Notes under the pieces: generated by a model
What the model saw: the letters and a program-made list of their open reading frames with translations, nothing else
Database searches by the model: none
Told to the model about the DNA's origin: nothing
Source: Gemmatimonadota bacterium
GTDB lineage: Bacteria > Gemmatimonadota > Gemmatimonadetes > Longimicrobiales > Gaopeijiaceae
NCBI GenBank assembly: GCA_028874985.1
Contig: JAPPGI010000143.1
Coordinates: forward strand, 1 to 32,661
Direction of reading: 5' to 3'
Length of the DNA stretch: 32,661 nt
Made by a program: the position numbers and the translations under genes
Part shown: positions 16,707 through 23,724 of the stretch, in pieces
How the letters are laid out: the number at the start of each line of letters is the position of its first letter
How positions within the stretch are numbered: the first letter of the stretch is position 1

Positions 16707-18605
16707 CTACCGCGGTCTCCGGGGTTCGTCCATCCCGGCCTTCAGCAGCCCCAGGTCCCTGGCCGCCTCCACCAGCCGGATGAACTCCCCGCGGTAGCCG
16801 CGCGGATCGTCCCCCTTGCCCCCTTCGGCCAGCTTCACGACATGGTTGAGCGTCAGGTCCCCCGCGTGCTCCGAGTCCCGCAGCAGCATGCCGAAGCCCG
16901 CCACCGCAGTGGCAAAGCGGAAGTCGGTGGACGGGGCGCCGGGACGGTCGGCCACCGCGTGCTCCAGGAGCTTGCTCTTCGTCCCGTCGGGGTCCTTGTA
17001 GCGGACCTTGACGTAGAGCATCTCGTCGTCGAAGTCGCTGAGCGGAGGGTCGTCGTCCCGCGGTTGGTACCGTAGCGCATCGACATCCCGGTCGCCAGGA
17101 ACCGCGATCCCGGCGGGCACCACCTGGTACAGTGCGGTCACGGTGTGCCCGGCCCCGAGTTCGCCCGCGTCCTTCGTGTCGTCGTTGAAGTCCTCGTCGG
17201 CCAGCAGGCGGTTCTCGTACCCGATCAACCTGTAGCCGGCGACCCGCGCGGGGTTGAACTCGATCTGGAGTTTCACATCCTTGGCCAGCGTCAGCAGCGT
17301 GCCGCCCATCTCCTCCACCAGCACCTTGCGCGCCTCCAGCAGACCGTCGACGTAGTGGAAGTTGCCGTTCCCGTGGTCGGCGATCTGCTCCATCTTGGAG
17401 TCCTTCAGGTTGCCGGTGCCGAAGCCGAGCACGGTCAGGAAGACGCCGCTCTCGCGCTCCTTCTCGATCAGGCGCACCATCTCGGCGTCACTCGACGCGC
17501 CGACGTTGAAGTCGCCGTCGGTGGCGAGGATCACCCGGTTGTTCCCGCCGTCGATGAAGTGCTCGCGCGCCGTCTCGTAGGCGAGCCTGATCCCCTCGCC
17601 ACCGGCCGTGCTGCCGCCTGCTTGGAGCCGTTCCAAAGCGGCCAGGATCTCTTCCCGCCGGTCGCCTGGGGTAGACGGGAGCACCATCCCGGCCGCACCC
17701 GCGTAGACCACGATCGCCACCCGGTCCTCGGACCTCAGCTGGTCCACCAGGAGCGCGAACGCCTTCTTGAGCAGGGGCAGCTTGTCGGGGTAGTTCATCG
17801 ACCCCGACACATCGAGCAGGAAGACGAGGTTGCCGGGCGGGAGATCGTCGGTGTCGATCGAACGGGCATGCAGACCGATACGGACCAGACGGTGTTCCCG
17901 CTTCCAGGGCGCTTCCCACACCTCCGTGGCCACGGCGAAGGGGTGCTCTCCGGTCACAGCGCCCCACTCGTAGGGGAAGTAGTTGATCATCTCCTCGATT
18001 CGGACCGCGTCGACGGGTGGGCGCTCGCCGTCCTGGATGAAGCGGCGGACGTTGGCGTAGGAGGCGCGGTCGACGTCGATCGAGAAGGTGGAGAGGGGGG
18101 ATGCGCTGACGAGCCGGAAGTCGTTCTCGTCGATGTGGGCGTAGGATTCGGTGTTGAAGTCGATCGATCTGACACCTGCGACTCTGCCTTCGAGTACCTG
18201 CCTACGTCCGGCATGGGGGATTGCCTCAAGCAACAACGCCGCTTCCACACTCGGCGGGGAGACGCGGGGTATCCGGCTCCCCATCGCGAAGTCTGCCACA
18301 GTTGTCTGTCCCGCAGTGACCGTCACCTGTCGTTCCTGGGTCGCGTAGCCGAGAATCCGCACCTTCACGGTGTGTTCACCGGCCGGAACGCCCGCCATCA
18401 GGTAGCGGCCCGCCTCGTTGGTCAGGACGCCGCCCGACGCGGCGGGTCCAAACCAGACCGTGGCGCTTTCGAGCGGGTGTCCGGTGGCCGCGTCAGTGAC
18501 CGTTCCCTCGATCGTGCCGGTGAGCGTCTGGGCGGTGGCGGCGCCGGGGCCTGCAATGGCGAGCAGGGCCGACATTCCGAAAGTTCGAACAACGATGTGT
18601 CGCAT
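16707..18605 (-). CDS. YfbK-like VWA protein with carboxypeptidase-regulatory domain (copy 1)
   Basis: A 632-residue protein with a signal peptide. A CarboxypepD_reg-like domain comes first (GTIEGTVTDAATGHPLESAT). A YfbK-type N-terminal motif follows (ASPLSTFSIDVDRASYANVR, EEMINYFPYEW), then a VWA domain with a complete MIDAS: DVSGS, the Thr of STAGGEG and ATDGDFN. A DUF3520-like C-terminus ends the protein. VWA domains bind metal and mediate protein contacts; family members are envelope-associated, but the role is unclear. ATG 18605 is preceded by GGGAGGG. It lies 73 bp downstream of its paralogue and shares its leader sequence, so it arose by tandem duplication. Confidence 0.88.
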   Translation of the reverse strand: MRHIVVRTFGMSALLAIAGPGAATAQTLTGTIEGTVTDAATGHPLESATVWFGPAASGGVLTNEAGRYLMAGVPAGEHTVKVRILGYATQERQVTVTAGQTTVADFAMGSRIPRVSPPSVEAALLLEAIPHAGRRQVLEGRVAGVRSIDFNTESYAHIDENDFRLVSASPLSTFSIDVDRASYANVRRFIQDGERPPVDAVRIEEMINYFPYEWGAVTGEHPFAVATEVWEAPWKREHRLVRIGLHARSIDTDDLPPGNLVFLLDVSGSMNYPDKLPLLKKAFALLVDQLRSEDRVAIVVYAGAAGMVLPSTPGDRREEILAALERLQAGGSTAGGEGIRLAYETAREHFIDGGNNRVILATDGDFNVGASSDAEMVRLIEKERESGVFLTVLGFGTGNLKDSKMEQIADHGNGNFHYVDGLLEARKVLVEEMGGTLLTLAKDVKLQIEFNPARVAGYRLIGYENRLLADEDFNDDTKDAGELGAGHTVTALYQVVPAGIAVPGDRDVDALRYQPRDDDPPLSDFDDEMLYVKVRYKDPDGTKSKLLEHAVADRPGAPSTDFRFATAVAGFGMLLRDSEHAGDLTLNHVVKLAEGGKGDDPRGYRGEFIRLVEAARDLGLLKAGMDEPRRPR

Positions 18606-18678
18606 GGTCCCTCCCGGGTAGCGTGTGGACGGCGGCGCCCCCATGGCGGCCGCCTCTGTGCGGGGACGCCTCGCCCCC

Positions 18679-20799
18679 TCACCTCAACCCGTCGGTCTCC
18701 CGCCGGAGCAGCCCCAGGTCGCGAGTGGCCTCGACCAGCCGGATGAACTCGCCGCGGTAGCCGCGCGGGTCCTCGCCCTTGCCCTTCTCGGCCAGCCTGA
18801 CGACGTCGTCGAGGGTGAAGGCACCCGCGTGCTCCGAGTCGCGCAGCAGCATGCCGAAGCCCGCCACCGCGGCGGCGAAGCGGAAGTCCGTCGACCCCGT
18901 CCCGCCACGGTCGGCGACGGCGTGCTCCAGAAGCCTGCTCTTCGTCCCGTCGCGGTCCTTGTAGCGTACCTTGACGTACAACATCTCGTCGTCGAACTCG
19001 CTGAGCGGCGGATCATCCGGCTCCGGCTGGTAGCGGAGTGCGTCCACGGCGCGTGGCACCCCGGTTCCCGCGGGAACCACCTCGTACAGCGCCGTGACGG
19101 TGTGCCCGGCCCCGAGTTCACCGGCGTCCTTCGTGTCGTCGTTGAAGTCCTCGTCGGCGAGCAGCCGGTTCTCGTAGCCGAGCAGGCGGTAGCCGGCGAC
19201 CCGCGACGGGTTGAACTCGACCTGGAGCTTCACATCCTTCGCCACGGTCACCAGCGTGCCCCCCGCCTCCTCGATGAGCACCTTGCGTGCTTCCAGGAGC
19301 CCGTCCACATAGTGGAAGTTGCCGTTCCCGTTGTCGGCGATCTGCTCCATCTTCGAGTCCTTCAGGTTCCCGGTGCCGAAACCCAGCACGGTCAGGTGGG
19401 TGCCCGCCGCGCGTTCCCTTTCGACGAGTTCGACCATCGCTTCGTCGCTGGAGGGACCGACGTTGAAGTCGCCGTCGGTGGCCAGGACGATGCGGTTGTT
19501 GCCGCCCTCGACGTGGTGCTCGCGGGCGATCTCGTACGCGTGCTGCAGCGCCGGGCCGCCCGCCGTACCGCCACCGGCGGAAAGGCGCTCGATCGTGGCG
19601 AGGATCTCGTGCTTCAGGTCACCCGAAGTGGAGGGAAGCGCCAGGCAGACCACGTTGGAGTACGTCATGACCGTCACATGGTCCTCGGGCCTCAGTCGAT
19701 CGGCCAGCAGTGAGAAGGCGCTCTGCAGGAGCGGCAGCTTGTTGGGCTCATCCATCGACCCCGACACGTCGAGCAGGAAGACCAGGTTGCGGGGCGGCAG
19801 ATCCCGCATGTCGACGGAAGGGGCGTGCAGCCCGATCCTCACCAGGCGGTGCTCGCGTTTCCAGGGGGCGTCGGTGACCTCGGTGGTCACGGCGAAGGGG
19901 TGCTCCCCGCCCGCTTCGTCCCATTCGTACGGGAAGTAGTTGATCATCTCCTCGATGCGCACCGCGTCGACCGGCGGGCGCCGGCCGTCCTGGATGAAGC
20001 GCCGGACGTTTGCGTAGGAGGCGCGATCGACGTCGATGGCGAAGGTGGAGAGCGGGGAGGCGCTGACGAGCCTGAAGTCGTTCTCGACGATGCGGGCGTA
20101 CGATTCGGTGTTGGGGTCGGGTACCCTGTGGTGGAGTACCCGCGCGGACCCCGCAAGGGGGATCACCTTCCTGAGCTGTGCCGCGTCCACACTCGGCAGT
20201 GCGTCGCCGAGCTTCTTGCGCTCGACTACCGCCACGCTCGCCGCGGCGCGCTGGTCCAGCCCGACCGCGTCTACCTCCAGCGCGAAGTCGGCCACCGTCG
20301 CCCGGCCCTCCGCGACCGTCACCTGCCGTTCCTGGGCCTCGTAGCCGAGGAGTTCAACCTTGACGGTGTTTTCGCCGACCGGGACGTTCAGCAGGGAATA
20401 GTTGCCGGCCTGGTTGGTCAGTGTGCTCAGGTTGATGCCCACCACGGTGATCGCGGCCTCGTGGAGCAACTGTCCGGACGTCCCGTCCGTCACCCTCCCC
20501 TCGATACGCCCGGTGGGCCCCCTAGGAACCGGCGGAGGAGGTGGCGGTCGGCGGTTGGGCCTCACGGAGCGGGTCCTGGGCGCGGAGGGCCAGAGCACTT
20601 CGCCGGGGCACGTCAGGGCGGGCAGGGGGTCGGCGGCGGTCAGGGCATCGGGAGGTCCGAGGGCCGCCGGGTAGGTCGCTCCTCCGGGTCCCGTGGGTGT
20701 CGCGAGCGTGTCGACACCCGCGGGTGCCATCGCTGCGCTGGCGCCTGCGAGAGCCAGCAGGGCTGCGATTGCAGCGGTTCGAACAAAAGTGGATCGCAT
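18679..20799 (-). CDS. YfbK-like VWA protein with carboxypeptidase-regulatory domain (copy 2)
   Basis: A 706-residue paralogue of the neighbouring gene, with the same order: signal peptide, CarboxypepD_reg-like domain (GRIEGRVTDGTSGQLLHEAA), YfbK N-terminal motif, VWA domain with MIDAS (DVSGSMDEPNK, GGTAGG, ATDGDFNVG) and DUF3520-like end. Long blocks are nearly identical to copy 1, for example GNLKDSKMEQIAD and LADEDFNDDTKDAGELGAGH. It differs by about 60 extra residues after the signal peptide, ending in a proline-rich stretch (RRPPPPPPVPRGP) that may span the cell wall or be flexible. ATG 20799 follows a GAGGAGG ribosome binding site. The 296 bp upstream contain no gene; TATCAT and TATACG elements around 20914-20930 may be its promoter. 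Confidence 0.88.
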   Translation of the reverse strand: MRSTFVRTAAIAALLALAGASAAMAPAGVDTLATPTGPGGATYPAALGPPDALTAADPLPALTCPGEVLWPSAPRTRSVRPNRRPPPPPPVPRGPTGRIEGRVTDGTSGQLLHEAAITVVGINLSTLTNQAGNYSLLNVPVGENTVKVELLGYEAQERQVTVAEGRATVADFALEVDAVGLDQRAAASVAVVERKKLGDALPSVDAAQLRKVIPLAGSARVLHHRVPDPNTESYARIVENDFRLVSASPLSTFAIDVDRASYANVRRFIQDGRRPPVDAVRIEEMINYFPYEWDEAGGEHPFAVTTEVTDAPWKREHRLVRIGLHAPSVDMRDLPPRNLVFLLDVSGSMDEPNKLPLLQSAFSLLADRLRPEDHVTVMTYSNVVCLALPSTSGDLKHEILATIERLSAGGGTAGGPALQHAYEIAREHHVEGGNNRIVLATDGDFNVGPSSDEAMVELVERERAAGTHLTVLGFGTGNLKDSKMEQIADNGNGNFHYVDGLLEARKVLIEEAGGTLVTVAKDVKLQVEFNPSRVAGYRLLGYENRLLADEDFNDDTKDAGELGAGHTVTALYEVVPAGTGVPRAVDALRYQPEPDDPPLSEFDDEMLYVKVRYKDRDGTKSRLLEHAVADRGGTGSTDFRFAAAVAGFGMLLRDSEHAGAFTLDDVVRLAEKGKGEDPRGYRGEFIRLVEATRDLGLLRRETDGLR

Positions 20800-21057
20800 G
20801 TTTCCTCCTCGGATTGTGCGTGGAGGGCGGCAACGCCCGCATGGCGGCAGCCCCGGCTACGGCGGTCCGTGGACGGAATCGGTGCTCGGGCGGCTCTGTC
20901 CACGGACTTCGACGTATACCCTATGATACCAGCCGTAGCGAGCGTAGGTTGCGGGTTTGGGAGAATCAGCGGTCGCGGGGCGGCTGCGGGTCCCTGATTG
21001 CGCCCCCGTTCCCGATTACCTCGACCCGTCCGTCCGAGGCCACAACCCCGTCGTTGC

Positions 21058-21080
21058 GGCTGCTCCCCCCTGGTGCAGCC
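21058..21080. terminator. Hairpin after the AlkD gene
   Basis: GGCTGC (21058-21063) and GCAGCC (21075-21080) can pair around an 11-nt loop, shortly after the AlkD stop at 21096 on the minus strand. There is no T-run, so it is a weak terminator candidate. Confidence 0.25.
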
Positions 21081-21095
21081 CCCGCCCAACCTCCG

Positions 21096-21830
21096 CTAAC
21101 CGGCTCCCCGCTTGCGCGTCCTGTAGACCTCGTGCCCGGGCAGGTACCGGGTGTGCCGCCGCACCACCTCGGCCGACAGGTCGTCGAAGTGCCCTTCCAC
21201 CAGCGCGGCGGCCTTCCCAGGGTACGACTTCGACAGGTCGCTCACGACCCAGCCGATCCCGGTCTGGATGAACCGCTCCCGCTCTTTCGCGAGAACGGCG
21301 ACGGTCTCCTCGATCAGCGCATGATACGTCTCGTTCCTCACCACCGCCCGGAACGGAACGATCGCGGCCCGTCGCTGCCAGAGATCCCCCGCAGTCCGCC
21401 ACCCCGCGATGCGTTCGGCCACCGGAAGGCCGCCGCGCGCGATCAGTGGCCCCAACACCCGCACGCTGAACCAGTCGCTCGTCGACCAGTCGAAGAACGC
21501 CCCGGCCGCGAATAGTCCCTCGGCCGTCGCCAGGAGCAGGCCCGGCTCCAACCTCCGCGCCAGGTGTTTCTGCAGGTACAGGATGCCGGCGAACTTGTCC
21601 TCGGCGTAGGGCCTTCCGATCAGCGTGCGGGCCAGGTCCAGCTGTTCATCCTCCGCCAGCAGCTGGAGCTCGTGGGCGTCCCGCCAGTCGGCGACGATCC
21701 GCGCCACCGCCGGCGTCTTCACCCCCCGGTACGAGATGGCGTGCTTGAGGTAGTTCTCGAACCACCGCTTCGTGTCGGGGTCGGCGGCGGCGTCAAGCCG
21801 CCGTTCAAGATCCGCGAGAAGGCCCGACAG
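21096..21830 (-). CDS. AlkD-type DNA alkylation repair protein
   Basis: A HEAT-like-repeat DNA glycosylase of the AlkD family, which removes positively charged alkylated bases (3- and 7-alkylpurines) without flipping them. Supporting sequence: YRGVKTPAVARIV near the start, DWSTSDWFSVRVLG (Trp and Asp four apart, as in the active site) and LWQRRAAIVPFRA (the active-site Arg region), then IGWVVSDLSKSYP. The first normal start codon is GTG 21722, which would cut off about 36 residues of family-like sequence (LLADLERRLDAAADPDTKRW and on). That frame is open back to the stop of the upstream gene with no ATG, GTG or TTG, so the real start may be CTG 21830. It follows the lipoprotein gene by only a few bases. 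Confidence 0.8.
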   Translation of the reverse strand: MSGLLADLERRLDAAADPDTKRWFENYLKHAISYRGVKTPAVARIVADWRDAHELQLLAEDEQLDLARTLIGRPYAEDKFAGILYLQKHLARRLEPGLLLATAEGLFAAGAFFDWSTSDWFSVRVLGPLIARGGLPVAERIAGWRTAGDLWQRRAAIVPFRAVVRNETYHALIEETVAVLAKERERFIQTGIGWVVSDLSKSYPGKAAALVEGHFDDLSAEVVRRHTRYLPGHEVYRTRKRGAG

Positions 21831-21833
21831 CCG

Positions 21834-22355
21834 TCAGGATTCCGACCCGGCGGCCTCGCCGACCTCTTCGGGCTCACGCCCGGGCGGATACCAGCAGTCC
21901 TCGGTGCGCCGGGTGTCGACCAGCTGCGTGATCTTCCAGCCGTCTCTGCCCCTGTACAGTTCGAAGGCGTCGGTTCCGCAGTGCGAGAAGGTGTCGTCGA
22001 TGTAGAAGGCGTACTTGGTCCACATCTGGGCCAGGCGGCCGTCGATGTTCACCACCGAGTCCCAGATCGGCTCTTCGTAGGCCTCGTCCCCGGGTCCCGC
22101 GATCATCTCGAGCAGCCCCTGCGTGGACCGGAAGCTGATCCCGTTTTCGCCTGCCCGCCCGACCCTCGCGGCGGGGTGGAAGGTGGCTGCGGCCAGCGTG
22201 CTGTCCTTGGTGCGCATGGCCTCGAAGAGCTGATGCACGACGGCAACGACCGCCTCTTCCTCCGGGTCGGGCGCCGGGGGCTCGGCATCCCGGCAGGCGG
22301 CGGCGAGCAAGAGAACCGCGGTGGCCCCGAGGGTCGCAATCGGGGAGGTCTTCAT
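21834..22355 (-). CDS. NTF2-like lipoprotein
   Basis: A 173-residue protein with a lipoprotein signal peptide: lipobox LAAAC, Cys21. The mature part has an NTF2/SnoaL-like pattern (VVAVVHQLFEAMRTKDSTLA, then TFHPAARV, then NIDGRLAQMWTKYAFYIDD, then HCGTDAFELYRGRDGWKITQ), close to the Lumazine_bd_2 group. Such cone-shaped folds bind small ligands or act as scaffolds; no catalytic residues can be assigned. It is likely anchored in the membrane. Its stop is in the same frame as the AlkD gene that follows directly, so the two are probably co-transcribed. The 187 bp upstream (22356-22542) carry no recognisable gene. Confidence 0.8.
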   Translation of the reverse strand: MKTSPIATLGATAVLLLAAACRDAEPPAPDPEEEAVVAVVHQLFEAMRTKDSTLAAATFHPAARVGRAGENGISFRSTQGLLEMIAGPGDEAYEEPIWDSVVNIDGRLAQMWTKYAFYIDDTFSHCGTDAFELYRGRDGWKITQLVDTRRTEDCWYPPGREPEEVGEAAGSES

Positions 22356-22542
22356 GGTCTTCCCTTCGATCGGTGGGTGGTGGTAGGAGGGTATTCGACT
22401 GTGAGGAATCTAACAGTCCTTCTCGCGGAGCGGCTCCGGAGGCGGATTCCACTCCTCGACGCCCGGTAGCCGCCGGCCCCACGCCATGACAGCTCTCCCG
22501 CCCGCTGTTTCGGCAATCAATGGTACACCGAGTGACCGAGCG

Positions 22543-22977
22543 CTATCCTGATCGTGCCCTTCGTGTTCGCTCGCACACATGCGGGTCCACCAGCGCGACG
22601 ACGCGCCGAGCCCGGTCGCGGGCAGTCCGGGCGTCCGCGCGCGAGTAGAAGTCCCCCGGCAGCAGATCCTCGGCACCGTAGAAGGCAAGTTCCCGATCCT
22701 TGCGCATCTGCCGGGAGACGTGTGCCAGCCATTCGGCCTGGCAGTGCAGGTCTGCGGGAAGCCGCTCCCGTTCGGCCAGCAGGATGGCGGACACGTCGTG
22801 AACCCGGGGTGGGTCGATTCCGCACGACCGGAGCAGAGCCTTCAACGTCAATTCCACGATTTCCTGCGACTCGCGCACCACGTCCGCCCAGCTTTCCGCA
22901 TCGAACAGCACCTCGAGCGCGGCCAGACGCACGCCCGCGCGCCGCAGGTAGTCCTCGGCGAGCCCGCCGCCCTTCAT
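22543..22977 (-). CDS. HEPN-domain protein, partner of MNT
   Basis: A 144-residue, all-helical-looking HEPN protein (EDYLRRAGVRLAALEVLFDA, then ESQEIVELTLKALLRSCGID, then DRELAFYG). Its ATG overlaps the stop of the MNT gene by 4 bp (22974-22977), the standard layout of MNT/HEPN modules. In characterised pairs HEPN is an RNase toxin that MNT inactivates by adding AMP groups. The canonical R-x(4-6)-H RNase motif is not seen here; the nearest is RRVVALVDPH with a longer spacing. Either the toxin is diverged or this is the non-toxic, substrate-binding kind of HEPN. Confidence 0.75.
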   Translation of the reverse strand: MKGGGLAEDYLRRAGVRLAALEVLFDAESWADVVRESQEIVELTLKALLRSCGIDPPRVHDVSAILLAERERLPADLHCQAEWLAHVSRQMRKDRELAFYGAEDLLPGDFYSRADARTARDRARRVVALVDPHVCERTRRARSG

Positions 22978-23558
22978 GCTCCCTCCCGGACCCAGTATGC
23001 GCGTCCGCCCACGACGCGCCGCTCGATCTCCCCGTCCGAGATGCGGCGCCGGAGCGTGACCAGGTACCGCGACACGACCCACTCCGGGTCGAAGACGATG
23101 AGGCCGTCCAGCGCGACCTCCGCCCAGAAACCGGAGACCGGGTCGTGGCCGGGGCGCATATGGGCGAAGTGCGGAGAGACCGGGTGGCCGTGCCAGCTCA
23201 GGGGGGGCTCGGCATCCCACTTGCGGTAGAGGCCGCGGGTTATGGCGAAGCCGTCGTCGGCGACAACCAGAACGTCCAGGTCCGAGGAGGGTGACTCCTC
23301 GCCCCGCGTCCAGGAGCCGAAGGCGACGATGCCCAGGAAGGAATCACCCAGTATCGCGCCCGCCCTCCGCACAATGGCGACGGCTTCTTCGTCCAGGGTG
23401 GGTGCCGGGGCCGCGAGCTTGCGGGCGCAGTGGCGGTTCAGCGAGGTGCCCGCGGCCCGGGCGGCGTCGCGCAGCGAGGCGTGCAACTCCGGGTCCACGC
23501 GGACGATGAAGCGACCGGATGGTGGTCGTCGAACACGAGTAGTATCACGAGTCATCAC
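22974..23558 (-). CDS. RHH-MNT fusion: nucleotidyltransferase antitoxin
   Basis: A 194-residue protein with two parts. Residues about 14-50 (GRFIVRVDPELHASLRDAAR, then GTSLNRHCARKL) match the ribbon-helix-helix domain of HicB/Arc-type antitoxins. Residues about 60-190 are a minimal nucleotidyltransferase with GSWTRGE (Gly81, Ser82, Arg85) and SDLDVLV (Asp93, Asp95), and a later acidic candidate in LIVFDP. MNT antitoxins normally lack a DNA-binding domain; this fusion would let the protein both modify HEPN and repress the operon. A perfect inverted repeat overlaps the start. The start is GTG 23558 or ATG 23555; there is no ribosome binding site but a TAGTAT box lies 6 nt upstream of the GTG. 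Confidence 0.8.
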   Translation of the reverse strand: MMTRDTTRVRRPPSGRFIVRVDPELHASLRDAARAAGTSLNRHCARKLAAPAPTLDEEAVAIVRRAGAILGDSFLGIVAFGSWTRGEESPSSDLDVLVVADDGFAITRGLYRKWDAEPPLSWHGHPVSPHFAHMRPGHDPVSGFWAEVALDGLIVFDPEWVVSRYLVTLRRRISDGEIERRVVGGRAYWVREGA

Positions 23559-23571
23559 ATAGTGATACTAC
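23539..23571. promoter_or_regulatory. Perfect inverted repeat over the MNT start
   Basis: GTAGTATCAC (23539-23548) and GTGATACTAC (23562-23571) are perfect 10-bp arms around a 13-bp spacer that contains the start codon. The upstream arm includes the -10-like TAGTAT (23570-23565). Binding by the RHH domain of the gene product would block both transcription and initiation. The remainder of 23559-23724 shows no gene. Confidence 0.6.
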
Positions 23572-23724
23572 AAACCCTGGGTGCTGGCAAAGCGGGTGGC
23601 CCCGGCGGGAACGGCGCCGGAGCTGAGGATCTGGAACAAGAAGTCGAGGAGGAAGGATGGGGCCGGGTGAGGGGCGCACGAATGGTGACGTGCGAAACCG
23701 GATCATCCAATGGCTCAACCAGCG

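Noticed and set aside
22410-22542. Minus-strand frame between the HEPN and lipoprotein genes
   Set aside because: Only a short Pro-rich tail without ribosome binding site or family match.
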